From NCBI RefSeq assembly GCF_005796205.1, contig NZ_VAHN01000010.1, forward strand, positions 62,001 to 126,000: DNA of 64,000 bases. Reading direction: 5' to 3'. Position 1 is the stretch's first letter; each line of letters opens with the position of its first letter. The notes below the pieces were generated by a model. That model ran no database searches, was not told the DNA's origin, and saw nothing but the letters and a program-made list of their open reading frames with translations. The position numbers and the translations under genes were made by a program. Below, piece after piece: positions 44,243-53,294 of the stretch. This stretch comes from Pseudarthrobacter sp. NamE2 (lineage in GTDB: Bacteria; Actinomycetota; Actinomycetes; Actinomycetales; Micrococcaceae).

Positions 44243-45021
44243 TGACTGCCCCCGGCAAGGCGCACGGCGGCGTCCTGGAAACTCCTTTCGGCACCGTACG
44301 GGGCGTCCTCTTCGACATCGACGACACCCTGGTGGACCTCGAGTACTCGATGACCACCGCCCTGCGCGAGGTCAGCGAACATCTCCTGCCCGGTTTGGAC
44401 AAGGCCGGGTGGGAGCGGTTCGGCCGCATCTTCACCCATGAGACCACGCATTACTACGACCAGTACCTGGCCGGTGAGCTGACGTTCAACGAACAACGGC
44501 TGCTCCGCGGCCGCGCGGCTCTTGGGCACTTTGGCGTGGAACTGGCTGACGGCGAGGAATCGCACCAGTGGCTCAGCGCCTACATCCAAAGGCAGCCGGC
44601 ATACGTCAAGCCCTTCCCGGACGTGCTGCCCCTGCTCGACGCCCTGGACAGCGCCGGCATCCCCTACGGAGCGGTCAGCAACAACGTCCACGACTACCAG
44701 CGGGCAAAGCTGGACGGCGCCGGCCTGGACCGGGTGACGCACCTGGTGGGCACGGACACCCTTGGGGTGCCCAAGCCCAATCCCGCGATTTACCTTGAGG
44801 GCGTCCGGCTCCTGGGTACCCCTGCGGCCGAAACGCTGTACGTGGGGGACAACCGGCTGCTGGACGCGGAAGGTTCGACGGCGGCAGGCCTGCTGGGCGT
44901 TTGGCTCAACCGCACAGGGGAGCCCGCACAGGGGTACGACGGCGCCATGGTCGCTTCCCTGGACCAGCTGGTCACCCAGATCACACCCGGCCGATTTGTG
45001 CGGGCAGAAAGTCTCGGGTAG
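44242..45021 (+). CDS. HAD-superfamily hydrolase
   Basis: 259 residues. The four HAD motifs are visible: FDIDDTLVDLE (nucleophile Asp), VSNNVHDYQ (Ser/Asn site), Lys in GVPKPNPAIY, and VGDNRLLDAEGS. A cap domain lies between the first two. It resembles small-phosphatase HAD proteins of subfamily IA. The ATG overlaps the gltX TGA by one base, so the genes are co-transcribed. The substrate is unknown, and the promoter for the tRNA pair overlaps its end. Confidence 0.9.
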   Translation: MTAPGKAHGGVLETPFGTVRGVLFDIDDTLVDLEYSMTTALREVSEHLLPGLDKAGWERFGRIFTHETTHYYDQYLAGELTFNEQRLLRGRAALGHFGVELADGEESHQWLSAYIQRQPAYVKPFPDVLPLLDALDSAGIPYGAVSNNVHDYQRAKLDGAGLDRVTHLVGTDTLGVPKPNPAIYLEGVRLLGTPAAETLYVGDNRLLDAEGSTAAGLLGVWLNRTGEPAQGYDGAMVASLDQLVTQITPGRFVRAESLG

Positions 45022-45024
45022 AGT
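44995..45024 (+). promoter_or_regulatory. Candidate promoter of the tRNA-Gln/tRNA-Glu pair
   Basis: TTTGTG (44995-45000), an 18-base spacer and TAGAGT (45019-45024). It overlaps the HAD stop codon and points toward tRNA-Gln 65 bases further on. Confidence 0.5.
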
Positions 45025-45088
45025 AATTTCTCGTGCTGAGGGGCACGGAGCAGGGTGAAGGCCCTGAAAACCCGCCCGAAAGTGCCAT

Positions 45089-45160
45089 TGGGATATGGTG
45101 TAATTGGCAACACTACGGTTTCTGGTACCGTCATTCTAGGTTCGAGTCCTGGTATCCCAG
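45089..45160 (+). tRNA. tRNA-Gln (CUG anticodon)
   Basis: Acceptor TGGGATA pairs with TATCCCA, with discriminator G. The anticodon stem ACGGT-TTCTGGT-ACCGT gives CTG, and the T-arm has GGTTCGAGTCC. CCA is not encoded. Confidence 0.95.
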
Positions 45161-45288
45161 CTCTGGTCTGCAGGTCAATACGGCAGCAGGACAGAACGGT
45201 TCCAAACGGTCCGCCGATTTGAAACCAAAGCACGGTGTGTGAAACAATCACTGAGCTTGACCAGCGGAAACGCTGGCAGGAAGTACAC

Positions 45289-45364
45289 GGCCCCATCGTA
45301 TAGCGGCCTAGTACGCCGCCCTCTCACGGCGGTAACGCGGGTTCGAATCCCGCTGGGGTCACCA
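45289..45364 (+). tRNA. tRNA-Glu (CUC anticodon), CCA encoded
   Basis: Acceptor GGCCCCA pairs with TGGGGTC (one G-U), with discriminator A then CCA. The anticodon stem CCGCC-CTCTCAC-GGCGG gives CTC, and the T-arm has GGTTCGAATCC. Confidence 0.95.
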
Positions 45365-45367
45365 AGG

Positions 45368-45399
45368 AATGGTCCCGGGCATCAGCCCGGGGCCATTTT
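45368..45399 (+). terminator. Terminator of the tRNA-Gln/tRNA-Glu transcript
   Basis: A 13-bp hairpin (45368-45380/45385-45397) with one T-G pair and a TTTT tail, starting three bases after the tRNA-Glu CCA. Confidence 0.8.
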
Positions 45400-45456
45400 G
45401 TGTTCCCGGGACCGGCGGTTCCGGCGAATGGACTTCCCAACTGGCATGATGTTCCT

Positions 45457-47229
45457 GTGACCTCCCGCAACGAGCACGATGACCACGCCCGGCCGGAGCC
45501 TGCCGCGGGCGCCGTGGCGCTGCTTGAGGGTGTGCGGGACGGTCTTGCGGACGTGACCTTGCCGCTGGCACTGCCGGATGCGGAGCATGCCCGGCTCGAG
45601 GCAGCCAGCGCAGTGCGCCAGCTTGATGACTACATCCTGCCGAGGTACCGGAGCCTGGACGCCCCGCTCCTCGCCGTCGTCGGAGGTTCCACCGGCGCCG
45701 GCAAGTCCACCCTCGTCAACGCGCTCGTTGGCCATCCCGTCACCCGTGCCGGCGCCATCCGCCCCACCACCCGCCAGCCCATCCTGCTGCACAACCCGTC
45801 CGAAGCGGCGTGGTTCGAGGGCCAGCGCGTCCTTCCCGGCCTCAGCCGGATCCGCGGCGTCCTCGCCGGCGGCAATGTCCCGTCCAGCCGCGCCGGTGCC
45901 GAACCGGATGTTGGCGCCATGTCCTCGCTGGTGCTGCTTGCGGACCCCGCCGTGCCGGGCGGTGTTGCCCTCCTCGACGCGCCCGATGTCGACTCCATCT
46001 CCGATGAAAACCGGAAGCTTGCCGGGCAGCTGCTGGCCGCCGCGGACTTGTGGATTTTCGTCACCACGGCCAACCGGTACGCCGACGCAGTCCCCTGGAA
46101 GCTGCTGCTGAACGCCGCCGCCCGGGACATCATGGTGGCCGTGGTGCTGGACCGGGTGCCGCCGGGCGCGGAGGCGGAGGTCAGCGAAGACCTGCGGGCC
46201 CTCCTCAACAGGGAAGGCCTGGGCGGCGCGCAACTGTTCATCATCCCCGAGACGACACTGGATCCCATGGGCATGCTGCCAGAGGGGATGGTCCGCCCGC
46301 TGCGGGTGTGGCTGGAGGACCTCGCTGCCGATACCGCCGGCCGTTCGGACGTGGCCCGCCGGACGTTGAACGGGGCCGTCCGCGCCCTGGCAGAACGGGT
46401 CTCCCGGATCGCCCAGGCGGCCCGCGAACAGCAGCGCGCAGCTGCCGGCCTTGAAGCCGGGGCCGTCTCGGCCTACGGGGATGCCGCCGGACGCATCATG
46501 GAGGCTACACGGGACGGAGCGCTCCTGCGCGGCGAAGTGCTGGCGCGCTGGCAGGACTTCGTTGGCACCGGCGAGTTCTTCCGGAGCCTGGAACAGAACG
46601 TGGGACGCTTCCGGGACCGGCTTGGGGCTTTCTTCCGGGGTGAACCGCCGCCCGCGGTCCGCGTGGAGGCGGCCATCGAAACCGGTTTGCAGGCCGTGAT
46701 CCTGGACGAGGCCGCCAATGCCGCCGAGGAGACGGACCAGCGCTGGCGGGCCGACCCCGCCGGCCGCCGGCTGCTGGGCACAGACGACCTGTCCGGTGCT
46801 TCCGCCGGCTTCGCCGACCGGGCGGCGGCGGAAATCCGGGCCTGGCAGGAGGCGCTCATGGAGCTCATCCGCACTGAGGGCCAGGGTAAGCGGACGCAGG
46901 CGCGCTGGCTCTCCTTCGGCATCAACGGCCTGGGAGCTGCGCTGATGATTGTGGTGTTCTCGATGACTGCGGGACTGACCGGCCTGGAGATCGGCGTCGC
47001 CGGCGGGACCGCCGTCGTCGGCCAGCGCCTGCTCGAAGCGGTCTTCGGCGAGGATGCGGTCCGGCGCATGGCTGAGAAAGCACGTGAAGACCTCGCGGTC
47101 CGCTGCCGGCGGCTGCTCGATGAAGAGCAGCAAAAGTTCCTGTCCCGGCTGCCGGACAGGCAGGACATCGCGGACAGCGCCCTCACCGCGCATGCCGATG
47201 CCCTTGCCCGGCTGGCGGGCAGCGCGTGA
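45457..47229 (+). CDS. Dynamin-like GTPase, first of a tandem pair
   Basis: 590 residues. The P-loop is GGSTGAGKSTLVNALVG near residue 70, switch-like G3 LLDAPDVDSI, while the G4 position (VVLDRVP) lacks the usual NKxD. A long helical region of about 200 residues follows. A hydrophobic stretch near residue 500 (GLGAALMIVVFSMTAGLTGL) could touch or enter the membrane. This layout is that of bacterial dynamin-like or HSR1-type GTPases. The GTG start follows a CATGAT -10-like box by six bases (leaderless). It overlaps the second GTPase by 4 bases, so the two likely act together at the membrane. Confidence 0.8.
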   Translation: MTSRNEHDDHARPEPAAGAVALLEGVRDGLADVTLPLALPDAEHARLEAASAVRQLDDYILPRYRSLDAPLLAVVGGSTGAGKSTLVNALVGHPVTRAGAIRPTTRQPILLHNPSEAAWFEGQRVLPGLSRIRGVLAGGNVPSSRAGAEPDVGAMSSLVLLADPAVPGGVALLDAPDVDSISDENRKLAGQLLAAADLWIFVTTANRYADAVPWKLLLNAAARDIMVAVVLDRVPPGAEAEVSEDLRALLNREGLGGAQLFIIPETTLDPMGMLPEGMVRPLRVWLEDLAADTAGRSDVARRTLNGAVRALAERVSRIAQAAREQQRAAAGLEAGAVSAYGDAAGRIMEATRDGALLRGEVLARWQDFVGTGEFFRSLEQNVGRFRDRLGAFFRGEPPPAVRVEAAIETGLQAVILDEAANAAEETDQRWRADPAGRRLLGTDDLSGASAGFADRAAAEIRAWQEALMELIRTEGQGKRTQARWLSFGINGLGAALMIVVFSMTAGLTGLEIGVAGGTAVVGQRLLEAVFGEDAVRRMAEKAREDLAVRCRRLLDEEQQKFLSRLPDRQDIADSALTAHADALARLAGSA

Positions 47230-48839
47230 GCCGGCACAGCGGAAGCCGGGAGTCCTCCCGGCTGGACGGCCGGCTGCAGGCGCTCAACGATGCCCGGGAA
47301 CTCGGGGACGGCGTCCTTCCGGACGAGGCACTCGAGGACGTTGTGCGCGTCCTTGAACGCGCCAGCTCGCGCCGTTCCCTGTCCGCAGACCACACAGTGG
47401 TGGGCTTCTTTGGCGCCACCGGCAGCGGAAAGTCGTCGCTTTTCAACGCCGTCAGCGGAGCGGAGATTGCGACGGCGGCAGCGCGCCGTCCCACAACATC
47501 GGAACCGTTGGCAGGGGTATGGGGAGTGGACGGCAGTGAGCCCCTCCTCGACTGGCTGGACGTGCGCAGCCGGCACCACGCCGCTCCCGTGGACGGCTTT
47601 GCCGACGAGGACACCGGGCTGATCCTGCTGGACCTGCCTGATTTCGACTCCACCAGGGAAGCCAACCGCAAGGTGGTCCAGCGGATGGTCGGCCTCGTTG
47701 ATGTCATGGTGTGGGTCCTGGATCCGCAGAAATACGCGGACGCTGCTGTCCACAACGGATTCCTCGCCCCGCTGGCATCCCATGGGGCCGTCACACTGGT
47801 GGTCCTCAACCAGGCGGACCGGCTCCCGGAACGCGACGTTGCCCCGGTCCTTGAATCCCTGCGGGACATCCTCTCGCGCGACGGCCTCGGCAAGGTCCGC
47901 GTGCTGGCCACGTCAGCGGTGACCGGTGCCGGTATCGACGCGCTCCGGGCCGACATACGCCGGGTTGCCCTGCAGCGAAAGGCGCAGTCGCAGCGGCTGG
48001 CTGCGGACATCACCAAGGCCACGGCGGATCTTCACGCTGCTTCGGGGGAGGGGGACGCTGCTGGGGTCCGGCCGGCAACAAAGGACCGCCTGGCCGATGA
48101 ACTCGCAGTGGCGGCGAACGTGCCCGTGGTGGTCCGCGCCGTGTCCCGGTCCTACCGGCTCGAGTCGCTGCGCCGCACCGGCTGGCCCGTCACCCGGTGG
48201 CTTGCCCGGTTCCGCCCCGACCCCCTGCGCCGCCTGAATCTTCGCAGTGATGCTTCCGCGGAGTTGAACCGCACCTCCCTGCCGGTTGCCGGTGCACCCG
48301 AGCGGGCCCGGACGGACGCAGCCGTGCGTGCCTTTGCCGATGCCGCCAGTGCGGGAGCGCCGGGACCATGGCGTGCTGCTATCAGGAGCGCTGCCCGGGA
48401 AGGCCGGGAACGGCTGCCCGATGCCCTGGACCAGGCCATTGCCGGGGCGGATCTGGGTGCGAACCGCAAGTCGTGGTGGTGGGGCCTGTTCAATGTGGTG
48501 CAGTGGCTGGCACTGCTGACGGTGCTGGGAGGGCTGGGCTGGCTGGGCGTGCTGGCGGGGCTGGGATACTTCCAGATGCCGGTGCCGGAGGTGCCGCGCG
48601 TGGAAGGCTGGCCGGTGCCCACGCTGATGCTCCTGTTGGGTGTGGTGCTGGGTATCGTCCTCGCACTGACAGGCCGTTTCATTGCCGCCGGGGCGGCCGG
48701 TGCACGGGCCAGGCGGGCACGCAAGCGCCTGCACACTGCTGTCGCCTTCGTGGCCGGGAAACTCATCGTCGAACCCGTGGAGGTGGAAGTCAGCAGGCTG
48801 GCCGCCTTCAACACGGCACTCAGGAAAGCGGCGGGGTAG
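47226..48839 (+). CDS. Dynamin-like GTPase, second of a tandem pair
   Basis: 537 residues. The P-loop is GFFGATGSGKSSLFNAV (about residues 59-75), with G3 LLDLPDFDST and a proper G4 NQAD in VVLNQADRLPERD. Two membrane helices lie in the C-terminal third (LFNVVQWLALLTVLGGLGWL and PTLMLLLGVVLGIVLALTG). Tandem dynamin-like proteins of this layout in Streptomyces (DynA/DynB) act at division septa; equivalence here is inference. Start GTG overlaps the stop of the first gene (GTGA). Confidence 0.82.
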   Translation: MSRHSGSRESSRLDGRLQALNDARELGDGVLPDEALEDVVRVLERASSRRSLSADHTVVGFFGATGSGKSSLFNAVSGAEIATAAARRPTTSEPLAGVWGVDGSEPLLDWLDVRSRHHAAPVDGFADEDTGLILLDLPDFDSTREANRKVVQRMVGLVDVMVWVLDPQKYADAAVHNGFLAPLASHGAVTLVVLNQADRLPERDVAPVLESLRDILSRDGLGKVRVLATSAVTGAGIDALRADIRRVALQRKAQSQRLAADITKATADLHAASGEGDAAGVRPATKDRLADELAVAANVPVVVRAVSRSYRLESLRRTGWPVTRWLARFRPDPLRRLNLRSDASAELNRTSLPVAGAPERARTDAAVRAFADAASAGAPGPWRAAIRSAAREGRERLPDALDQAIAGADLGANRKSWWWGLFNVVQWLALLTVLGGLGWLGVLAGLGYFQMPVPEVPRVEGWPVPTLMLLLGVVLGIVLALTGRFIAAGAAGARARRARKRLHTAVAFVAGKLIVEPVEVEVSRLAAFNTALRKAAG

Positions 48840-48887
48840 CCAGGCCTGCTTCGGGCTGCCATCCTTCAGCCTGAAAGGAGGGACGCG

Positions 48888-49607
48888 TCAGTCGTTGTTC
48901 TTGCGCAGCGCCTCGGTGAGGATCCGGCCGGCGTTGCACACCACTTCCGCGTGCAGCCTGCCCGGCTGCCGCGTAAGCCGCTCGATAGGGCCGGAAATGG
49001 ACACCGCGGCGATGACGCGGCCGGAAGGCCCCCGCACAGGTGCAGAGACGGAGGCGACCCCCGGCTCGCGTTCGCCGAGGCTCTGGCCCCAGCCCCGCCG
49101 TCGTACGCCTGCCAGGACGGTGGGTGTGAAGCGGGCGGACTGCAGTCCCTCCAGCAGGCGGTCGTGGTCCTCCCACGCGAGGAGCACCTGGGCCGCGGAA
49201 CCGGCTTTCATGGAGAGCTGCGTGCCCACTGGAATGGTGTCGCGCAGGCCGATGGGACGCTCGGCCGAGGCCACGCAGACGCGCCAGTCACCCTGGCGGC
49301 GGAAGATCTGGGCGCTCTCACCGGTGGCATCGCGCAGCTGCATCAGGACCGGCCCTGCGGAGGCAATAAGGCGGTCCTCGCCGGCCGCCGATGCCAGCTC
49401 CACGAGGCGGCTGCCCAGGACAAAGCGTCCCTGGATATCCCGGCTGACCAGGCGGTGGTGGACAAGGGCCAGCGCGAGGCGGTGGACAGTGGGCCGCGCG
49501 AGCCCGGTTGCCGCCACCAGCTGCGCAAGGGTCGTGGGGCCGGCCTCGAGTGCATCAAGCACCTGGGCAGCTTTATCAATGACACCGACTCCACTAGAAT
49601 TGTCCAT
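48888..49607 (-). CDS. IclR-family regulator divergent from leuCD (NdgR/LtbR-like)
   Basis: 239 residues. The N-terminal winged helix is TLAQLVAATGLARPTVHRLA, and an IclR effector domain follows (ESAQIFRRQGDWRVCVASAE, GTQLSMKAGSAAQVLLAWED, RRRGWGQSLGEREPGVASVS). Position and size match NdgR/LtbR regulators, which control leuCD and other amino-acid genes in Streptomyces and Corynebacterium. A perfect TCTCAG-N3-CTGAGA palindrome sits between its -35 and -10 (CAATAT, six bases before the ATG), so autorepression together with leuCD control is likely. Confidence 0.92.
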   Translation of the reverse strand: MDNSSGVGVIDKAAQVLDALEAGPTTLAQLVAATGLARPTVHRLALALVHHRLVSRDIQGRFVLGSRLVELASAAGEDRLIASAGPVLMQLRDATGESAQIFRRQGDWRVCVASAERPIGLRDTIPVGTQLSMKAGSAAQVLLAWEDHDRLLEGLQSARFTPTVLAGVRRRGWGQSLGEREPGVASVSAPVRGPSGRVIAAVSISGPIERLTRQPGRLHAEVVCNAGRILTEALRKNND

Positions 49608-49613
49608 GTAATG

Positions 49614-49637
49614 ATATTGCCGTCTCAGTATCTGAGA
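49614..49637. promoter_or_regulatory. Palindromic operator and promoter between the IclR gene and leuC
   Basis: TCTCAG and CTGAGA are exact reverse complements around TAT (49623-49637). On the minus strand, CAATAT (49619-49614) is a -10 candidate for the regulator, with the palindrome filling the -35/-10 spacer. leuC starts 83 bases to the right. Confidence 0.65.
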
Positions 49638-49719
49638 TGCAAATCTTTCGGCTGGCGCAGTGTAAGCCGTCCTGATTCAGTTGGATTCATCAGCCAAACA
49701 GCAGTGAAGGGAGATGGCC

Positions 49720-51195
49720 ATGGGTAAGACGTTGGCCGAGAAAGTCTGGGACGCGCACGTGGTGCGCAAAGGCGACGGTGCCGGAGCCGATGCCCAGCCT
49801 GACCTTCTCTACATCGACCTTCACCTGGTCCACGAAGTGACGTCCCCGCAGGCATTCGAAGGCCTGCGCCTTGCCGGTCGCAAGCTCCGCCGGCCGGACC
49901 TGACGATTGCCACGGAGGACCACAACACTCCGACGCTGGACATCGACAAGCCTATCGCCGACCTCACCAGCCGCACGCAGATCCAGACCCTGCGCAACAA
50001 CTGCGCCGAGTTTGGCGTCCGCCTGCACAGCCTGGGCGACGCCGAACAGGGCATTGTGCATGTTGTGGGTCCGCAGCTTGGACTTACCCAGCCGGGCATG
50101 ACAGTGGTGTGCGGCGACTCGCACACCTCCACCCACGGGGCGTTCGGTGCGCTGGCGATGGGCATCGGAACCTCCGAGGTGGAACACGTCATGGCCACCC
50201 AGACGCTGTCCCTGAAGCCGTTCAAGACCATGGCCATCAACGTCGAAGGGACCCTGCGCGCCGGCGTGACCGCCAAGGACATCATCCTGGCCGTCATCGC
50301 CAAGATCGGCACCGGCGGCGGGCAGGGATACGTCCTGGAATACCGCGGTTCGGCGATCCGCGCCCTGTCCATGGATGCCCGGATGACCATCTGCAACATG
50401 TCCATCGAAGCCGGTGCGCGTGCCGGCATGGTGGCACCGGATGAGACCACGTACGCGTACATGTTGGGCCGCCCGCACGCCCCCGAAGGCGCGGACTGGG
50501 ACGCCGCCGTCGAGTACTGGAACACGCTGAAGACCGACGACGACGCCACCTTCGATGCCCAGGTGGACCTGGATGCCGACACGCTGGAGCCGTTCGTCAC
50601 CTGGGGCACAAACCCCGGGCAGGGCGTGTCGCTGTCCGAGTCCGTCCCGTCCCCGGAGGACTTCGGCGATGAGAACGCCAAGGCAGCCGCCGAGCGTGCC
50701 CTGCAGTACATGGGGCTCGAGGCCGGCACCCCCATGAAGGGCATCCGCGTGGACACCGTCTTCCTGGGTTCCTGCACCAACTCCCGGATCGAGGACCTCC
50801 GCGCTGCCGCCGACATCATCCGCGGCCGGGAAAAGGACCCCAAAGTCCGCATGCTGGTGGTGCCGGGCTCCGCGCGGGTCCGCCTGGAGGCCGAGGCCGA
50901 GGGCCTGGACCGGGTGTTCAAGGACTTCGGCGCCGAATGGCGGTTCGCCGGCTGCTCCATGTGCCTGGGTATGAACCCGGACCAGCTGGAGCCGGGGGAG
51001 CGCTGCGCCTCCACCTCCAACCGCAACTTCGAAGGGCGCCAGGGCAAGGGCGGACGCACCCACCTGGTGTCCCCGGTAGTGGCGGCAGCGACGGCCGTGC
51101 GCGGCACGCTCAGCTCGCCGTCGGACCTCGGCCCCGCCCCCGAGCCGGTGGCTGAACCCGCCGGAACCGCCATCCCCACCAACGACGCAGCCTAG
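49720..51195 (+). CDS. leuC: 3-isopropylmalate dehydratase large subunit
   Basis: An aconitase-family enzyme that isomerises 2- to 3-isopropylmalate in leucine synthesis, 491 residues. Cluster-binding cysteines are in [13 protein letters not shown] and [13 protein letters not shown]. Other blocks are [21 protein letters not shown] and [22 protein letters not shown] six bases before ATG 49720 makes this the start, rather than the ATG at 49714. leuD follows nine bases after the stop. Confidence 0.97.
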   Translation: MGKTLAEKVWDAHVVRKGDGAGADAQPDLLYIDLHLVHEVTSPQAFEGLRLAGRKLRRPDLTIATEDHNTPTLDIDKPIADLTSRTQIQTLRNNCAEFGVRLHSLGDAEQGIVHVVGPQLGLTQPGMTVVCGDSHTSTHGAFGALAMGIGTSEVEHVMATQTLSLKPFKTMAINVEGTLRAGVTAKDIILAVIAKIGTGGGQGYVLEYRGSAIRALSMDARMTICNMSIEAGARAGMVAPDETTYAYMLGRPHAPEGADWDAAVEYWNTLKTDDDATFDAQVDLDADTLEPFVTWGTNPGQGVSLSESVPSPEDFGDENAKAAAERALQYMGLEAGTPMKGIRVDTVFLGSCTNSRIEDLRAAADIIRGREKDPKVRMLVVPGSARVRLEAEAEGLDRVFKDFGAEWRFAGCSMCLGMNPDQLEPGERCASTSNRNFEGRQGKGGRTHLVSPVVAAATAVRGTLSSPSDLGPAPEPVAEPAGTAIPTNDAA

Positions 51196-51204
51196 GACAG
51201 ACCC

Positions 51205-51807
51205 ATGGAAAAGTTCACCAAGCACACCGGCATTGGCGTCCCGCTGCGCCAGAGCAACGTTGACACGGACCAGATCATCCCGGCGGTCTACCTCAAGCGG
51301 ATCACCCGCACCGGCTTCGAGGACGCGCTGTTCTCCGCCTGGCGGAAGGATCCTACCTTCATCCTCAACCAGGAGCCCTTCCGGGCAGGATCGGTCCTTG
51401 TGGCCGGCCCGGACTTCGGTACCGGCTCCTCCAGGGAGCACGCCGTCTGGGCCCTCAAGGACTACGGCTTCAAGGCGGTCCTCTCCTCCCGGTTCGCCGA
51501 CATCTTCCGCGGCAACTCCGGCAAGCAGGGACTGCTGGCCGCCCAGGTGGCGCAGGACGACATCGAACTGATCTGGAAGGAACTCGAGAACGCCCCCGGC
51601 ACCGAGGTTACCGTGGACCTGGAATCCAAGACCGTGGTGTGCGGCAACATCGTTGCGCCCTTCGCCATCGACGATTACACCCGCTGGCGCCTGCTGGAAG
51701 GACTCGACGACATCGGTCTCACCCTGCAGCATGAGGCGGACATCACGGCCTACGAGGCAACCCGCCCCTCCTTCAAGCCGAAAACCCTGCCGGCAAAGGT
51801 TTCCTAG
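51205..51807 (+). CDS. leuD: 3-isopropylmalate dehydratase small subunit
   Basis: 200 residues, the mobile swivel domain paired with Leu[21 protein letters not shown], the substrate-loop [19 protein letters not shown] and [15 protein letters not shown] are diagnostic. It is translated together with leuC (9-base gap) and followed by a strong terminator. Confidence 0.97.
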   Translation: MEKFTKHTGIGVPLRQSNVDTDQIIPAVYLKRITRTGFEDALFSAWRKDPTFILNQEPFRAGSVLVAGPDFGTGSSREHAVWALKDYGFKAVLSSRFADIFRGNSGKQGLLAAQVAQDDIELIWKELENAPGTEVTVDLESKTVVCGNIVAPFAIDDYTRWRLLEGLDDIGLTLQHEADITAYEATRPSFKPKTLPAKVS

Positions 51808-51831
51808 CCCAATCCCAGCCAGCAATCCCTG

Positions 51832-51875
51832 ATACGCGGGCGCCGCCACACCATGCTGGCGGGGCCCGCGTATTT
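51832..51875 (+). terminator. Terminator of leuCD
   Basis: Outer 10-bp arms ATACGCGGGC/GCCCGCGTAT and inner 6-bp CCGCCA/TGGCGG are separated by a G/G mismatch, with an 8-base loop and TTT tail. Confidence 0.85.
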
Positions 51876-51902
51876 CGGTTCGGTAACGCGACCTCCTATG
51901 CT
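51874..51902 (+). promoter_or_regulatory. murA: Candidate murA promoter
   Basis: TTCGGT (51874-51879) and TATGCT (51897-51902) with a 17-base spacer, directly after the leuCD terminator and 55 bases before murA. Confidence 0.5.
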
Positions 51903-51957
51903 GGGTTGGAGCCTTTGCAAGGATTATGGGGGCGAGTAATCGTGAGGAAACCGGTAT

Positions 51958-53283
51958 ATGAGTAGTGTTCTGACAATCCGCGGCGGAGTCCCGCTTACTG
52001 GCCGCGTCAGCGTCCGGGGGGCAAAGAATCTGGTTCCCAAGGCGATGGTGGCCGCGTTGCTGGGCAACGAACCCTCGGTTTTGCGGAACGTGCCTGAGCT
52101 CAAGGACGTGGAGGTTGTCACCTCGCTCCTGCAGCTGCACGGGGTGACAGTGGCCAAGGACCCGGTAACCGGCGACCTCACGCTCGATCCCAGCGACGCC
52201 AAGACGGCGTCAAGCACGGCGATTGACGCCCACGCCGGCGATTCACGCATTCCCATTCTCCTGTGCGGGCCCCTGATCCACGCGATCGGTGAAGCTTTCA
52301 TCCCCGACCTGGGCGGCTGCAAGATCGGTGACCGGCCCATCGACTACCACCTGGACGTGCTGCGCCAGTTTGGCGCCGTCGTTGAAAAGCGGCCGGGCGG
52401 GATCCACATTTCAGCGCCCAGGGGGCTGCACGGTGCGAAAATTTCCCTGCCCTACCCCTCCGTGGGTGCCACCGAGCAGGTGCTGCTCAGCGCCACCCGC
52501 GCCGAGGGCATCACGGAGCTGTCCGGCGCGGCCACCGAGCCCGAGATTATCGACCTGATCGCCGTGCTGCAGAAGATGGGCGCCATCATCAGCGTCCAGA
52601 CCGACCGGACCATCCGGATCGAGGGCGTCCGCGACCTGGGCGGCTACAACCACCGCGCACTGGCGGACCGGAACGAATCGGCGTCGTGGGCCTCCGCTGC
52701 CCTGGTCACCCGCGGCGACATCTTTGTGGAAGGCGCCTCGCAGCGGGACATGATGACCTTCCTGAACACCTACCGGAAGGTTGGCGGCGGGATGGACATC
52801 GGCGAGGACGGCATCCGCTTCTACCACCCGGGCGGCAAGCTCAACCCGCTGGTCCTGGAAACGGACGTGCACCCCGGCTTCATGACCGACTGGCAGCAGC
52901 CGCTGATTGTGGCGCTTACCCAGGCGGAGGGTGTGTCCATCGTCCACGAAACGGTTTACGAGAACCGTTTCGGCTTCACGGATGCCCTGATCAGGATGGG
53001 TGCCAGCATCCAGGTGCACCGCGAATGCCTGGGCAGTGTCCCGTGCCGGTTCGGCCAACGCAACTTCCTCCACTCGGCGGTAATTTCCGGTCCCACCCAG
53101 CTGAAGGGAACGGATATCGACGTGCCGGACCTCCGCGGCGGGTTCAGCCACCTGATCGCCGCCCTTGCGGCCACGGGAACCTCCCGTGTGACAGGCATCG
53201 ACATCATCAACCGAGGCTACGAGCGCTTCACCGAAAAGCTCGCCGGGCTGGGTGCCGATTTCGACATCACCACCACGAAGTAA
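51958..53283 (+). CDS. murA: UDP-N-acetylglucosamine 1-carboxyvinyltransferase
   Basis: First committed step of peptidoglycan precursor synthesis, transferring enolpyruvate to UDP-GlcNAc in the cytoplasm. It has 441 residues. GGVPLTGRVSVRGAKNLVPK opens the EPSP-synthase-like fold. The catalytic loop is DLGGCKIGDRPIDYH with Cys121, so the fosfomycin-reactive cysteine is kept. TDIDVPDLRGGFSHLIAALA is at the C-terminus. GAGGAAACC about ten bases before the ATG is the ribosome site. It heads a same-direction run with the acyltransferase, gpsA and ddl. Confidence 0.95.
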   Translation: MSSVLTIRGGVPLTGRVSVRGAKNLVPKAMVAALLGNEPSVLRNVPELKDVEVVTSLLQLHGVTVAKDPVTGDLTLDPSDAKTASSTAIDAHAGDSRIPILLCGPLIHAIGEAFIPDLGGCKIGDRPIDYHLDVLRQFGAVVEKRPGGIHISAPRGLHGAKISLPYPSVGATEQVLLSATRAEGITELSGAATEPEIIDLIAVLQKMGAIISVQTDRTIRIEGVRDLGGYNHRALADRNESASWASAALVTRGDIFVEGASQRDMMTFLNTYRKVGGGMDIGEDGIRFYHPGGKLNPLVLETDVHPGFMTDWQQPLIVALTQAEGVSIVHETVYENRFGFTDALIRMGASIQVHRECLGSVPCRFGQRNFLHSAVISGPTQLKGTDIDVPDLRGGFSHLIAALAATGTSRVTGIDIINRGYERFTEKLAGLGADFDITTTK

Positions 53284-53294
53284 CGGGACGGACC

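Noticed and set aside
45382..47193. Minus-strand frame of 603 codons opposite the first dynamin-like GTPase
   Set aside because: No motif; the plus frame carries the P-loop and overlaps its partner gene.
49690..52140. Minus-strand frame of 816 codons opposite leuC and leuD
   Set aside because: It covers two clear enzymes on the plus strand and has shadow-type composition.
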